From positions 1-48,044 of the forward strand of contig JAEUKR010000043.1 of NCBI GenBank assembly GCA_016794245.1: 48,044 nucleotides of DNA, written 5' to 3'. The notes below the pieces were generated by a model, which was given only the letters and a program-made list of their open reading frames with translations, was not told the DNA's origin and made no database searches. Of the stretch, positions 7,976 to 16,158 are shown piece after piece (within the stretch, counting starts at the first letter, position 1; every line of letters begins with the position of its first letter). Source of the stretch: Caedimonas sp. Lineage in GTDB: Bacteria; Pseudomonadota; Alphaproteobacteria; Caedimonadales; Caedimonadaceae. A program made the position numbers and the translations under genes.

Positions 7976-9534
7976 GTTGTCGCCTCCGTTTGAATGCGTG
8001 GGAAAAGACCTTGAGGCGCAGGAAGCTTTGTCTCAGGCACAAGCTTGTGATGCGCCAAAGCGGCGATGGTTCGTTGATCTTGTGGTACGCTTAACTGGTC
8101 AAGAAGTTTTGCCGCTGCTTTTGGAATGATGGGACAAGAGAGAATCCCTAAATATCTTAACACTTCGGCCAAAACATACAGGACTGTATTCATCCGTCTT
8201 TGATCTGTTTTTTTTAACGTCCAAGGCTCCTGAGCATCAATATATCGATTGGCTTCTCCCACGACCGCCCATATCGTTTCGCACATTTTGGAAAGGGACT
8301 GTTCATCAGCACAGGTGCGAAGCTTGTCAATCATCTGATGCGCGACCTTGAAGAGCGCTTCGTCTTCCTCTGTGAAAGGATCGGGTTGCGGCACGGCAGC
8401 GCCGGCATTCTTTTGAATGAACGATAGAACGCGTTGCGCAAGATTGCCAAAATCGTTGGCTAAATCTGAATTAATGCGTCCGATCAAAGCGGCTTCCGAG
8501 AAGTCTCCGTCTTGACCGAAAGGAACTTCGCGCATCAGGAAATAGCGCACTTGATCTGATCCATACCGCGCTATAAGCTTGGCAGGGTCGATCGTATTCT
8601 TCAGAGATTTGGAGATTTTTTCTCCACAGTTCGTCCACCACCCATGGGCAAACACCCTTTTAGGAGGATTCAGACCCGCCGCCATTAAAAAGGCTGGCCA
8701 GTAGATGGCATGAAACCGAAGGATGTCCTTTCCCACCAGATGCAATGCATTTGCCCAAAACTGTTGAGACGGATGAGGTGATAGATGAGACGCGGCGGAA
8801 AAATCGTCAGGGTATCCAAGAGCGGTTATATAATTCGTCAGCGCGTCCAGCCAGACATACATAATATGGTTTTCAGCTCCTGGCACAGGAATGCCCCACG
8901 TGAAGGTCGAACGGGAAATGGAAAGGTCGTTCAATCCGCCTTCCACAAAGCGGATCACTTCATTACGGCGGGACGCCGGTCCGATAAAATCTGGATTATC
9001 CTTATAAAATTTTAATAAAGGCTCTTGCCAGGCTGAAAGTCGAAAGAAGTAGCTGGGTTCTTCAACCCATTCCACGCTTGCGCCTGAAGGCGCTTTGCCC
9101 TCGATCAATTCGTTTTCAGCGTAAAAGGCTTCATCCCGAACGGCATACCATCCCGCATAAACAGATTTGTAAATATATCCTCTCTCTTCAAGATGTCGCC
9201 ACAATGCCTGCGCGGCATGGATATGCCGGCTTTCCGTCGTGCGGATGAAGATATCGGGAGAGGCGTCGAGAATAGGGTAGAGGTTCCTGAAATCCTGCGA
9301 GACCTTATCCACAAAATCCTGGGGGGTTACTCCTGCTTCTCTGGCCGCTTTTTCGACTTTCTGGCCATGCTCATCTGTTCCCGTCAGAAAAAAAACGTCA
9401 TACCCGTCCAGACGTTTGAAACGGGCCAGCATATCGGCGGCAATCGTGGTATAGGCATGACCAATGTGAGGGATATCGTTCACATAATAAATAGGCGTCG
9501 TTATATAGTATTTTTGGTTGCTCACTTCACTCAT
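7972..9534 (-). CDS. metG: Methionyl-tRNA synthetase
   Basis: Charges tRNA-Met. From ATG 9532-9534 (MSEVSNQKYYITTPIYYVND) the protein has 520 residues; HIGH is at 23-26 and the KMSKS loop appears as KISKS near residue 306. The frame stays open 30 codons further upstream, but that extension does not resemble the family. The protein ends soon after the anticodon-binding helical domain and lacks the C-terminal EMAP-II-like tRNA-binding domain, as is usual in short alphaproteobacterial forms. It is followed by tpiA with a four-base overlap and is divergent from the terminase gene. Confidence 0.96.
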   Translation of the reverse strand: MSEVSNQKYYITTPIYYVNDIPHIGHAYTTIAADMLARFKRLDGYDVFFLTGTDEHGQKVEKAAREAGVTPQDFVDKVSQDFRNLYPILDASPDIFIRTTESRHIHAAQALWRHLEERGYIYKSVYAGWYAVRDEAFYAENELIEGKAPSGASVEWVEEPSYFFRLSAWQEPLLKFYKDNPDFIGPASRRNEVIRFVEGGLNDLSISRSTFTWGIPVPGAENHIMYVWLDALTNYITALGYPDDFSAASHLSPHPSQQFWANALHLVGKDILRFHAIYWPAFLMAAGLNPPKRVFAHGWWTNCGEKISKSLKNTIDPAKLIARYGSDQVRYFLMREVPFGQDGDFSEAALIGRINSDLANDFGNLAQRVLSFIQKNAGAAVPQPDPFTEEDEALFKVAHQMIDKLRTCADEQSLSKMCETIWAVVGEANRYIDAQEPWTLKKTDQRRMNTVLYVLAEVLRYLGILSCPIIPKAAAKLLDQLSVPQDQRTIAALAHHKLVPETKLPAPQGLFPRIQTEATT

Positions 9535-9642
9535 CCCATCAACCCTCGGGTTATACACAAAAATGACTCGCAAAAACAATTCTCTCCTCTTGGGCAAATA
9601 TTCATCATAGGTGCATAAGCACAAACAAGGGAGAAATTTGCC

Positions 9643-10941
9643 ATGAAAGAATCACGCAATTTGCTTATTAAAAAGATAAAAGAACGCATTAATCAAGAAT
9701 TAAATGATCGGGCAGGCCTGGAAAAAAAATATCGGTGGGAAATCAACGCTCGACCCAGTCAACGACTTCCCCAAGGAGAATGGCATACCTGGTTTGTTTT
9801 GGCAGGTCGAGGCTTTGGCAAAACCAGGACAGGAGCCGAGACCATTCGCCAGTGGGTTCATCAGGGACAGTATCGCCGCATCGCCCTTGTCGCCAATACG
9901 GAAAGCGATGCGCGAGACGTGATGGTTGAGGGAGAAAGCGGTTTGCTGGCCGTACACCCGGATCGCGAGCGTCCTCTCTTTGAGCCTTCCAAACGACAAC
10001 TCAGATGGAAGAATGGAGCCGTTGCAACCATTTATAGCGCTGAAAATCATGAGAAACTGCGCGGACCCCAGTTTGATTGCGCCTGGGTGGATGAGTTGGC
10101 AAAATTTCGCATGGCTGAAAAAATCTGGGAGCAGCTTCATTTTTCCTTAAGGCTTGGTGTTTATCCAAAGACAATCGTCACCACGACGCCGCGCCCCCTT
10201 CCTCTTTTACGAAAGCTTCTTGCCGAGGAACATCAGGGAGTCGTGGTGACGCGAGGAAATACCTTTGAGAATGTTAATAACCTTTCCCCCGCATTTATTG
10301 CCTCGGTTAAAGGAAAATACGAAGGAACGAGAGTGGGGCTGCAAGAACTGTACGGCGAGATCCTTGACGCCAGAGAGGGCGCGCTCTGGACTTACGAAAT
10401 CCTTGACCGTCAGCGCACTTCTGAAGTCCCAAGACTCGCGCGTATCATCGTTGCAATCGATCCCGCCGTTACGCATCATGAAAAAAGTGATGAAACGGGC
10501 ATTATCGTTGCCGGTCTTTCTGATAAAAGCATCGCTTACGTTCTGGAAGATCTGAGCGGCAAGTATTCTCCAGCGGCGTGGGCAAGGATCGCTGTTGAAG
10601 CGTACCATCGCTGGAAGGCTGATCGTTTGGTTGCCGAAGTCAACAAGGGAGGAGACCTGGTTGAAAAAGTCATCCGATCGGTCGACGCAAGCATCAGTTA
10701 TAAGGGCCTGCATGCAAGCCGAGGCAAGATGACGCGCGCTGAACCGGTTGCCGCGCTCTATGAGCAGGGAAAAGTATTTCATGTTCAGAAAGGACTTGAA
10801 ATTCTTGAGACCCAACTATGTTCCTATTCGGCCATGACGGGACAGAAATCGCCTGATCGTCTGGATGCTCTCGTTTGGGCTTTAACGGAACTTGTGTTCA
10901 ATCAGAAAACAATCCTTCAGCCCCGTATCTGGAAGATTTAA
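9643..10941 (+). CDS. Phage/GTA-type terminase large subunit (orphan)
   Basis: DNA-packaging motor ATPase plus nuclease. Walker A GRGFGKT is at residues 55-61, the Walker B/catalytic pair is in CAWVDELAKF near 150, and the coupling motif TTTPRP follows. The RNase H-like nuclease starts at IVAIDPAV near 270 and ends with DRLDALVWAL near 405. 432 residues is full length for the gp2-like terminases of Rhodobacter-type gene transfer agents. A strong AGGGAGAAA precedes the ATG. No portal, protease, capsid or small terminase gene is adjacent: neighbours are metG and rlmE. It appears intact in frame and motifs, hence possibly still useful. Confidence 0.88.
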   Translation: MKESRNLLIKKIKERINQELNDRAGLEKKYRWEINARPSQRLPQGEWHTWFVLAGRGFGKTRTGAETIRQWVHQGQYRRIALVANTESDARDVMVEGESGLLAVHPDRERPLFEPSKRQLRWKNGAVATIYSAENHEKLRGPQFDCAWVDELAKFRMAEKIWEQLHFSLRLGVYPKTIVTTTPRPLPLLRKLLAEEHQGVVVTRGNTFENVNNLSPAFIASVKGKYEGTRVGLQELYGEILDAREGALWTYEILDRQRTSEVPRLARIIVAIDPAVTHHEKSDETGIIVAGLSDKSIAYVLEDLSGKYSPAAWARIAVEAYHRWKADRLVAEVNKGGDLVEKVIRSVDASISYKGLHASRGKMTRAEPVAALYEQGKVFHVQKGLEILETQLCSYSAMTGQKSPDRLDALVWALTELVFNQKTILQPRIWKI

Positions 10942-11046
10942 AAAACGCCTTGGTCTTGATGTTGCTAGGTGTTTAGTCCCACTGTGTGATGGGCTAATAT
11001 ATAGCCAAATACCATCGCAGGAGGAATTATGGGACAAAGCTTTGTC
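10942..11046. other. Terminase-rlmE convergent spacer with an unexplained strong ribosome site
   Basis: Contains the small palindrome GGCTAATATATAGCC and AGGAGG at 11019-11024 followed five bases later by ATG 11029. That ATG opens a 42-codon frame (to TAA 11155-11157) that runs antisense into the rlmE 3' end. No similarity is recognised; it may be a remnant of the next phage gene's leader or chance. Confidence 0.25.
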
Positions 11047-11730
11047 TTATGGCTTGAAACCAAACGCAAGGACATACATTTCGGGAGATTCTTTACGGCT
11101 CGCAGCCGGTTTCACATGCTTGGTCTGAGCGAAACGCCGTTTGAGTTCTTCCAGTAAATCGCGATCCGTACCGCCTTGAAACACCTTGGTCACGAACGTG
11201 CCGCCGGGCGCAAGGACATCCTTCGCAAAGCCAAAAGCGGCTTCCGCCAGAGCGACTGTCCTGAGATGATCCGTTTGAGTATGCCCAGTCGTAGAAGCCG
11301 CCATGTCACTCAAGACCACTTCCACAGGGCCTTTCAGTACAGATTTGAGATAAGCTTGCATTCCTGTCTCTAAAAAATCTCCCTGAACAAATAAGGCGCC
11401 CTCAACAGGGGGTATCTCAAGTAAATCAATGCCGATGACATGCCCGCCTCTAGAGTGCGGATCAACCCGTCGTACGGCAACTTGAGTCCATCCGCCCGGC
11501 GCTGCGCCCAAATCAACGACGCGTTTTCCTTTTTTAAGAAAGCCAAACTTATCGTCAAGCTGGATGAGCTTAAACGCCGCGCGAGAGCGCAGACCCTGAG
11601 CTTGAGCCTGCTGAACATAAGGATCGTTCAATTGACGCATAAGCCATCGCTGTGATCCTGTGGAAAGGCTGCGGGCATTCTTCAGGCGAACCCTCGTCGT
11701 ACGCTGTCCCTTCAATACATCTTTTTTCAT
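11047..11730 (-). CDS. rlmE: 23S rRNA (uridine-2552-2'-O)-methyltransferase RlmE
   Basis: FtsJ/RrmJ-type SAM-dependent methyltransferase that modifies U2552 in the A-loop late in 50S maturation. The K-D-K-E tetrad is recognisable: K54 in AAFKL, D in VLSDMAAS, K in FVTKVFQGG and E in RKESPEMYVLA. The SAM loop is DLGAAPGGW at residues 73-81. 227 residues, ATG start. It lies 12 bases downstream of ppx on the same strand, the usual alphaproteobacterial pairing, so the two are likely one transcript. Confidence 0.95.
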   Translation of the reverse strand: MKKDVLKGQRTTRVRLKNARSLSTGSQRWLMRQLNDPYVQQAQAQGLRSRAAFKLIQLDDKFGFLKKGKRVVDLGAAPGGWTQVAVRRVDPHSRGGHVIGIDLLEIPPVEGALFVQGDFLETGMQAYLKSVLKGPVEVVLSDMAASTTGHTQTDHLRTVALAEAAFGFAKDVLAPGGTFVTKVFQGGTDRDLLEELKRRFAQTKHVKPAASRKESPEMYVLAFGFKP

Positions 11731-11742
11731 GGTTATATTCTG

Positions 11743-12930
11743 TTAAGCTGCGGCTTTCGGCGCTTCATAGGGTTCATAAACGAAGGAAGAGTTTTTGCCA
11801 AACGCGAGTTCTGCGATGATTCCTTCCCGGACACCACGATCTGCAACTTTCATCTCTCCAATCGGCCATATGTCACAAATGCCTTCGAGGATTGCAAGTC
11901 CGCCCAAAACCAGATCGCCACGCCCCACGCCTATGCAACGGTCAGAATTTCTCTCTTCTTCTGACATCATCTGAACAATTTTGATCACTTTGTGAATATC
12001 AGCATATTTCACTTTTTCTCCATCAATCCTTGAACGTTCATAACGTCTTAGTCCTTGGTGAAGAGCAACCACCGTTGTGGCTGTCCCCGAAGTTCCCAGG
12101 ATTTGAACCTGATTATTTAAAATCTGTTCAGAGATGTTATTGCGCATTGTAAAATCTTCCAAAAAATGCCGTGTTCGTTCACGGATCAACCGATAGTCAT
12201 GCGCTTGATGCGTATTATGATCTTCGGTCAGGGTAACCACGCCAAAAGGAAGCGAAACCCAATCTAATATATGGGGAGATTGACAGGGCGTCAGGCGTAC
12301 CCACATGATTTCTGTACTCCCTCCGCCAATATCAAAAACGAGCGAATAAGGATAAGAGGGATCAAGAAGGTTTGCGCATCCTCTCAGGGCTAATTCCGCC
12401 TCTTGATCCTGGGGAATGACCTCAAGAGAAATCCCGGTATTCTTCTCAACATAGGTTAAAAACTCTTCTTTGTTTAAGGCACGCCTCACAGCGTCGGTAG
12501 CCACGGCGCGCATGGCGATTGGCGCGTGATGCTGGATCCTGTCTGCGCATTGCGTCAGCGCTTGGAACGTTCGTTGTATCGCTTCTTTGGAAAGAACATT
12601 TGATTGGGAAACACCTTGCCCCAGACGCACGAAGCGAGAAAATGTTTCAATCGTTTCCAGGCGATGACCGAGCCTTCTCGCCACAAGAAGACGACATGTA
12701 TTGCTTCCTAAATCCACCGCGGCATAGGGACCATACTTCTTTACACTTGTATTGACTGTATCACGATCAGGAGAAGTCATATTTTTTCGTTGTTTATCAA
12801 GGTTGTTGCTTTCGTCCCTGGCGTTGCGGAATGGTTGAATGTCATAAGATGTCATATTCGTCGACCCTGTTATGAACGCTCCTTGTTCTCCCCTTGCTTG
12901 CTGGGACACATCTTGAAATCCGGAAATCAT
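11743..12930 (-). CDS. ppx: Ppx/GppA family exopolyphosphatase
   Basis: Actin-like-fold phosphatase acting on polyphosphate or pppGpp. Motifs: AVDLGSNTCRLLVA (phosphate loop 1), FDIGGGSTEIMWV (phosphate loop 2), LGTSGTATT (adenosine-motif equivalent) and LGGLAIL near the end. It is the single-domain short form without the HD domain. The start is uncertain: the frame opens at ATG 12930, but the first 60 residues before KKYGPYAAVDLG are not family-like, and ATGs at 12855 and 12780 are possible. The DNA of this leader resembles a degenerate family A repeat (see findings). First gene of the ppx-rlmE pair. Confidence 0.88.
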   Translation of the reverse strand: MISGFQDVSQQARGEQGAFITGSTNMTSYDIQPFRNARDESNNLDKQRKNMTSPDRDTVNTSVKKYGPYAAVDLGSNTCRLLVARRLGHRLETIETFSRFVRLGQGVSQSNVLSKEAIQRTFQALTQCADRIQHHAPIAMRAVATDAVRRALNKEEFLTYVEKNTGISLEVIPQDQEAELALRGCANLLDPSYPYSLVFDIGGGSTEIMWVRLTPCQSPHILDWVSLPFGVVTLTEDHNTHQAHDYRLIRERTRHFLEDFTMRNNISEQILNNQVQILGTSGTATTVVALHQGLRRYERSRIDGEKVKYADIHKVIKIVQMMSEEERNSDRCIGVGRGDLVLGGLAILEGICDIWPIGEMKVADRGVREGIIAELAFGKNSSFVYEPYEAPKAAA

Positions 12931-13180
12931 TTTTTAAACTAAAGCCTTTTTGACGCTGTTTATTGTTTACGCTTTTTTTCTTGAAATTTCAATTTAAAGT
13001 CCGTCAAGATCCAGGGGTGTCATTTAATCAATAATTTTAAAGCGATCCTGTTTAAGAATGACAAAAAATACTTAATGAATCCTGAAATAATGATAAAGAT
13101 CATAGCTCATAATATTTTTACTTTTTGTCTTTTAGAATGTAAGAGCATTGCGGATGACGAATTTGCCCCTTTCTCCTTCC
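12931..13180. other. AT-rich intergenic stretch, no gene seen
   Basis: Divergent region between ppx and the acetoacetyl-CoA synthetase gene. Both strands carry frequent stops, and I recognise no RNA gene or terminator. The promoters for both flanking genes presumably lie here or in the repeats to its right. Confidence 0.4.
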
Positions 13181-13244
13181 TTATGAACACCACGCGGGGG
13201 CTATGGCGCGTCTGCTGCTCTGGATCCTGAAATCCTTTGGGTAT
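13181..13244 (+). repeat. Family A repeat, right half
   Basis: CACGCGGGGGCTATGGCGCG, then CTGGATCCTGAAATCCTTTG and GGTAT match the family A right half. It is followed only three bases later by a complete copy, so the two form a direct tandem. Confidence 0.6.
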
Positions 13245-13247
13245 GAT

Positions 13248-13373
13248 ATACCCTTCGCCTTTCAAAATCTGGGAGTGTTGGACATCGGAATTCGTCCTGC
13301 TCACGTACTGATTGTACGCTCCGCGGGACTCACCGCTCGTCTGCCTACCCAGATTTCGAAATCCTTTGGGTAT
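13248..13373 (+). repeat. Family A palindromic repeat, full copy 2
   Basis: One of the best copies: ATACCCTTCGCCTTTCAAAA at the left, GGAATTCGTCCTGCTCACGT in the middle, CGCGGGACTCACCGCTCGTC, then ATTTCGAAATCCTTTGGGTA at the right. The arms CTTTCAAAATCTGGG and CCCAGATTTCGAAATCC are complementary, so the element can fold into a long hairpin. It ends 36 bases before the start codon of the acetoacetyl-CoA synthetase gene and therefore must carry or adjoin its promoter. Confidence 0.85.
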
Positions 13374-13408
13374 GACAGTAAAAAATATATAAAACAGGGA
13401 TAAAAATT

Positions 13409-15514
13409 ATGACACCGCTTTGGACACCCACTCTCCGTCAGATTGAATCCACAAATTTATGGCGTTTTTTAGAGACGGTAAACGCTCGATGTGGGACCCG
13501 TTTTACGTGTTATGACGAACTCTATGACTGGTCGATCCATAACATTCCCGACTTTTGGCGTACGTTTTGGGATTTTGCCGGTGTGATCTCTTCAAAACAG
13601 GGAGAAAGAGTTTTATCGGACACTCCTTTCATGGAAGGTAAGCATTTCTTTCCTGACGCGACGCTTAACTATGCGGAAAATCTTTTAAAAAACCGCCGGA
13701 GCATCGCCGCTCGCTCTCAGGACATCAGCCAACGAACAAGCCATGAATCCGAATCCCGCTCTCGCAAAGCGCCTGTGATGAACAGGGGCGAGGGGGAGAA
13801 TCATGAGAGCCAATCTTCTGACTTCCTGAAAAGCAAAGGCGAAGAGTATGAGTATGCTCAGGCGATTGTTTTTTGGGGAGAGGATCAGGTAAAGCGCCAT
13901 TTAGATTTTAACGAATTGACATCACAAGTTGCCGCTGTGCAATCCGCTTTAAAAGAATGGGGCGTGAGAAAAGGGGATTGTGTCGCGGGGTTCATGCCAA
14001 ATATGCCTGAAACGATCGTGGCAATGCTTGCGGCAGTCAGCCTTGGCGCTATTTGGACGTCCTGCTCTCCTGATTTTGGATTGCCGGGAATTCTGGATCG
14101 ATTCGGTCAAACCATGCCAAAAGTTTTATTTACTGCGGATGGTTATTATTATGCGGGGCGTTGGTATTCTTCTCTTGAGAAGAGTCGTGAGGCTAAAAAA
14201 CATCTTCCCTCTGTTTTAAAATTAATAGTTGTTCCTTATAAAGGTAAAGACGACTCTCAGCAGGATCTGGAGCCAGGAGAGATTTCTTACATGGACATGA
14301 TTCGCCAAAAGGATTTTGGCCGACCCGAATTCGTCCAGGTTCCTTTTAATCATCCTCTTTTTATCATGTATTCGTCAGGAACAACGGGCGTGCCCAAATG
14401 TATCGTTCATGGCCATGGAGGTACCCTCCTTCAGCATTTGAAAGAGCATCAGCTGCATTGCGACATTCATCCCGGTGATCGGGTCTTCTACTTCACAACC
14501 TGTGGCTGGATGATGTGGAATTGGCTTGCCTCGGCATTGGCATCGCAAGCAACCGTTATGTTATTTGATGGTTCTCCTTTTCATCCGCGGCCGGATTTCC
14601 TGTTTGAATACGCGCAGACAGAAAGGTTTACGCTCTTTGGAACCTCAGCCAGGTTTATTGAGAGCTTGCGCAAGCAAGAAATTGAACCAAAGAAAGTGTA
14701 TGATTTAACTTCCTTGCGTCTTATCACGTCTACGGGATCGCCTCTTTCGCCGGAAGGATTTGACTATATTTATCGCTCCGTCGCATCCCATGTTTGCTTG
14801 TCTTCGATTTCAGGAGGAACGGATATTATTTCCTGCTTCGCTCTTGGAAATCCGATAGGTTCTGTGTGGCGCGGCGAGCTTCAGGCGCGGGGACTTGGAC
14901 TCAAGGTCGAGGTTTTTAATGAAGAGGGTAGGTCCATCAAGGGGCAAAAGGGCGAGCTTGTGTGTACAGCGCCTTTTCCTTCGATGCCAATAGGATTCTG
15001 GAATGATCCCAAAGGTGAAAAATATCATGACGCTTATTTTTCACGTTTTCCCGATGTATGGTGCCACGGCGATTATGTGGAGTTAACGGAACATAATGGA
15101 CTTGTCATTTATGGCAGGTCCGACTCCACTTTAAATCCGAACGGTGTGCGTATTGGCACTGCGGAAATCTATCGTCAGGTGGAACATGTTGAGGAAGTTC
15201 TGGAATGCATCGCCATCGGTCAGGAGTTTCAGGGGGATAGCCGTATCATTCTCTTTGTTCATTTAAAGGAAGGGATAGAGCTTGAGCCTTGGCTGATCGA
15301 GAAAATCAAGCATCAGATACGCGAGAACACAACGCCGCGCCATGTGCCTGCGCTGATTTTGCAAGTCAGAGATATCCCCCGGACACTCAATGGCAAGCTT
15401 GTGGAACGGGCGGTGACGGAAGTTGTTCATGGAAGGCCAGTCAAAAATAAGGAAGCGATCGCCAATCCGGAAGCGTTGGAATTCTATAGAGATTTAAAAG
15501 AACTTAGGTATTAA
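13409..15514 (+). CDS. Acetoacetyl-CoA synthetase (acetoacetate-CoA ligase)
   Basis: ANL-superfamily acyl-CoA synthetase activating acetoacetate with ATP and CoA. The N-terminal block (MTPLWTP, FWDFAGVISS, FFPDATLNYAENLL) is specific to acetoacetyl-CoA synthetases. The AMP-binding loop YSSGTTGVPKCIVHG is at about 320-335, CGWMMWNW and STGSPLSPEGFDYIY follow, and the C-terminal GRSDSTLNPNGVRIG and PRTLNGKLVE motifs complete the enzyme. At 701 residues it is about 50 longer than usual. The excess is one low-complexity, Ser/Arg/Glu-rich insert at about residues 94-147, between NYAENLLK and AIVFWGED, which looks like an in-frame family A repeat. It may feed host ketone bodies or polyhydroxybutyrate breakdown products into acetyl-CoA. 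Confidence 0.93.
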   Translation: MTPLWTPTLRQIESTNLWRFLETVNARCGTRFTCYDELYDWSIHNIPDFWRTFWDFAGVISSKQGERVLSDTPFMEGKHFFPDATLNYAENLLKNRRSIAARSQDISQRTSHESESRSRKAPVMNRGEGENHESQSSDFLKSKGEEYEYAQAIVFWGEDQVKRHLDFNELTSQVAAVQSALKEWGVRKGDCVAGFMPNMPETIVAMLAAVSLGAIWTSCSPDFGLPGILDRFGQTMPKVLFTADGYYYAGRWYSSLEKSREAKKHLPSVLKLIVVPYKGKDDSQQDLEPGEISYMDMIRQKDFGRPEFVQVPFNHPLFIMYSSGTTGVPKCIVHGHGGTLLQHLKEHQLHCDIHPGDRVFYFTTCGWMMWNWLASALASQATVMLFDGSPFHPRPDFLFEYAQTERFTLFGTSARFIESLRKQEIEPKKVYDLTSLRLITSTGSPLSPEGFDYIYRSVASHVCLSSISGGTDIISCFALGNPIGSVWRGELQARGLGLKVEVFNEEGRSIKGQKGELVCTAPFPSMPIGFWNDPKGEKYHDAYFSRFPDVWCHGDYVELTEHNGLVIYGRSDSTLNPNGVRIGTAEIYRQVEHVEEVLECIAIGQEFQGDSRIILFVHLKEGIELEPWLIEKIKHQIRENTTPRHVPALILQVRDIPRTLNGKLVERAVTEVVHGRPVKNKEAIANPEALEFYRDLKELRY
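13690..13850 (-). repeat. Degenerate family A repeat inserted in frame in the acetoacetyl-CoA synthetase gene
   Basis: The extra segment ends CCTGAAAAGCAAAGGCGAAG then AGTAT, close to the reverse-orientation family A terminus TTTTGAAAGGCGAAGGGTAT. Upstream, AATCCCGCTCTCGCAAAGCG and GAGGGGGAGAATCATGAGAG align in order with CATCCCGCGCAGCG and GAGCAGGAGGAATCCCGA of the copy at 15713-15840. The translated end FLKSKGEEY parallels ILKGEGY read from the intergenic copies in the same frame. The left boundary is not clear. Confidence 0.5.
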
Positions 15515-15570
15515 CCAAGTCAGTTGTTTCGTCAGACCTGTTACCTGACCTGAATCTGGCGGGCGCTTTT

Positions 15571-15615
15571 ATACCCCTCTCCTCTCAAACTGTGGGGAGG
15601 TTGGGCTTTGGGTAT
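15571..15615 (+). repeat. Family A repeat, 45-bp mini form
   Basis: ATACCCCTCTCCTCTCAAAC at the left and GGCTTTGGGTAT at the right, with only TGTGGGGAGGTTG between. Both ends of the element are kept and the middle is lost. It lies immediately downstream (transcription sense) of tRNA-Gln. Confidence 0.65.
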
Positions 15616-15630
15616 GAATCACAGGGATTC

Positions 15631-15705
15631 TGGCTGGGGCGGAAGGATTCGAACCCTCGGATGTCGGTACCAAAAACCGATGCCTTACCACTTGGCGACG
15701 CCCCA
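15631..15705 (-). tRNA. tRNA-Gln (anticodon UUG)
   Basis: Reverse strand. The acceptor TGGGGCG pairs with CGCCCCA, the discriminator is G, and CCA is encoded. The D arm is GCCAAGTGGTAAGGC, the anticodon arm is TCGGT-TTTTGGT-ACCGA with TTG at positions 34-36, and the T arm is GAGGGTTCGAATCCTTC. 75 bases including CCA. It is closely bracketed by two family A repeats (15571-15615 and 15713-15840), so its promoter must lie in or beyond the latter. Confidence 0.95.
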
Positions 15706-15712
15706 ATAAGAT

Positions 15713-15840
15713 ATACCCTTCACCTTTCAAAATCCGGGGGCCGTTGGACAGTCGGGATTCCTCCTGCTCACGCATTTCACGTACGCTGCGCGGGATGCAC
15801 CGCTCGTCCGCCACCCTGGATTTCGAAATCCTTCGAGTAT
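15713..15840 (+). repeat. Family A palindromic repeat, full copy 3
   Basis: ATACCCTTCACCTTTCAAAA, TCGGGATTCCTCCTGCTCAC, TTCACGTACGCTGCGCGGGA, CACCGCTCGTCCGCCACCCT and GGATTTCGAAATCCTTCGAG plus TAT. 128 bp. It lies eight bases upstream of tRNA-Gln on the tRNA's strand. The nucleotide arms CAAAATCCGGGGG and CCACCCTGGATTTCG can pair. Confidence 0.85.
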
Positions 15841-16158
15841 AGAAATAATGGATCGTACCCTAGCAGAAAAAGCAGAAAATGCAACATGGTTTTAAGACTT
15901 GCGCCAAGGAATTTATAGGATTAGGGTGTTTTTGTATCGGATTTCTTTCTCAAGCTATATCTGATTATGGAAGATGTCCGCTCTCTCTTCAAAGTGGTCA
16001 GGGTATTTTTTTATTGACCAAACCGAGAAGATTTATAATATTCAGAACTTGAAAGTTTAGAAAAAGTGACAGACTGTCTTTGGGGGTGTTCTCTTCGGGA
16101 TGGCTTGTGTTTCGTCTTTGATATGACGAATCAATAAACGTTAAGAAAGGTAATCGCT
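15841..16158. other. Leader region of the ATP/ADP translocase gene, no gene seen
   Basis: About 320 bases without a recognisable gene. It contains the inverted pair TGGTCA...TGACCA around a T-rich centre (about 15998-16020) that could be an operator or weak hairpin, and the ribosome site AGAAAGG before ATG 16159. The tlc promoter should lie here. Confidence 0.35.

Noticed and set aside
13181-13373. Tandem family A copies considered as a CRISPR-like array
   Set aside because: Units are about 125 bp, imperfect and not separated by uniform unique spacers; no cas genes are present.
15998-16020. TGGTCA...TGACCA pair considered as terminator of tRNA-Gln or tlc leader attenuator
   Set aside because: Only six pairs with a 14-base T-rich loop; too weak to call beyond a possible operator.
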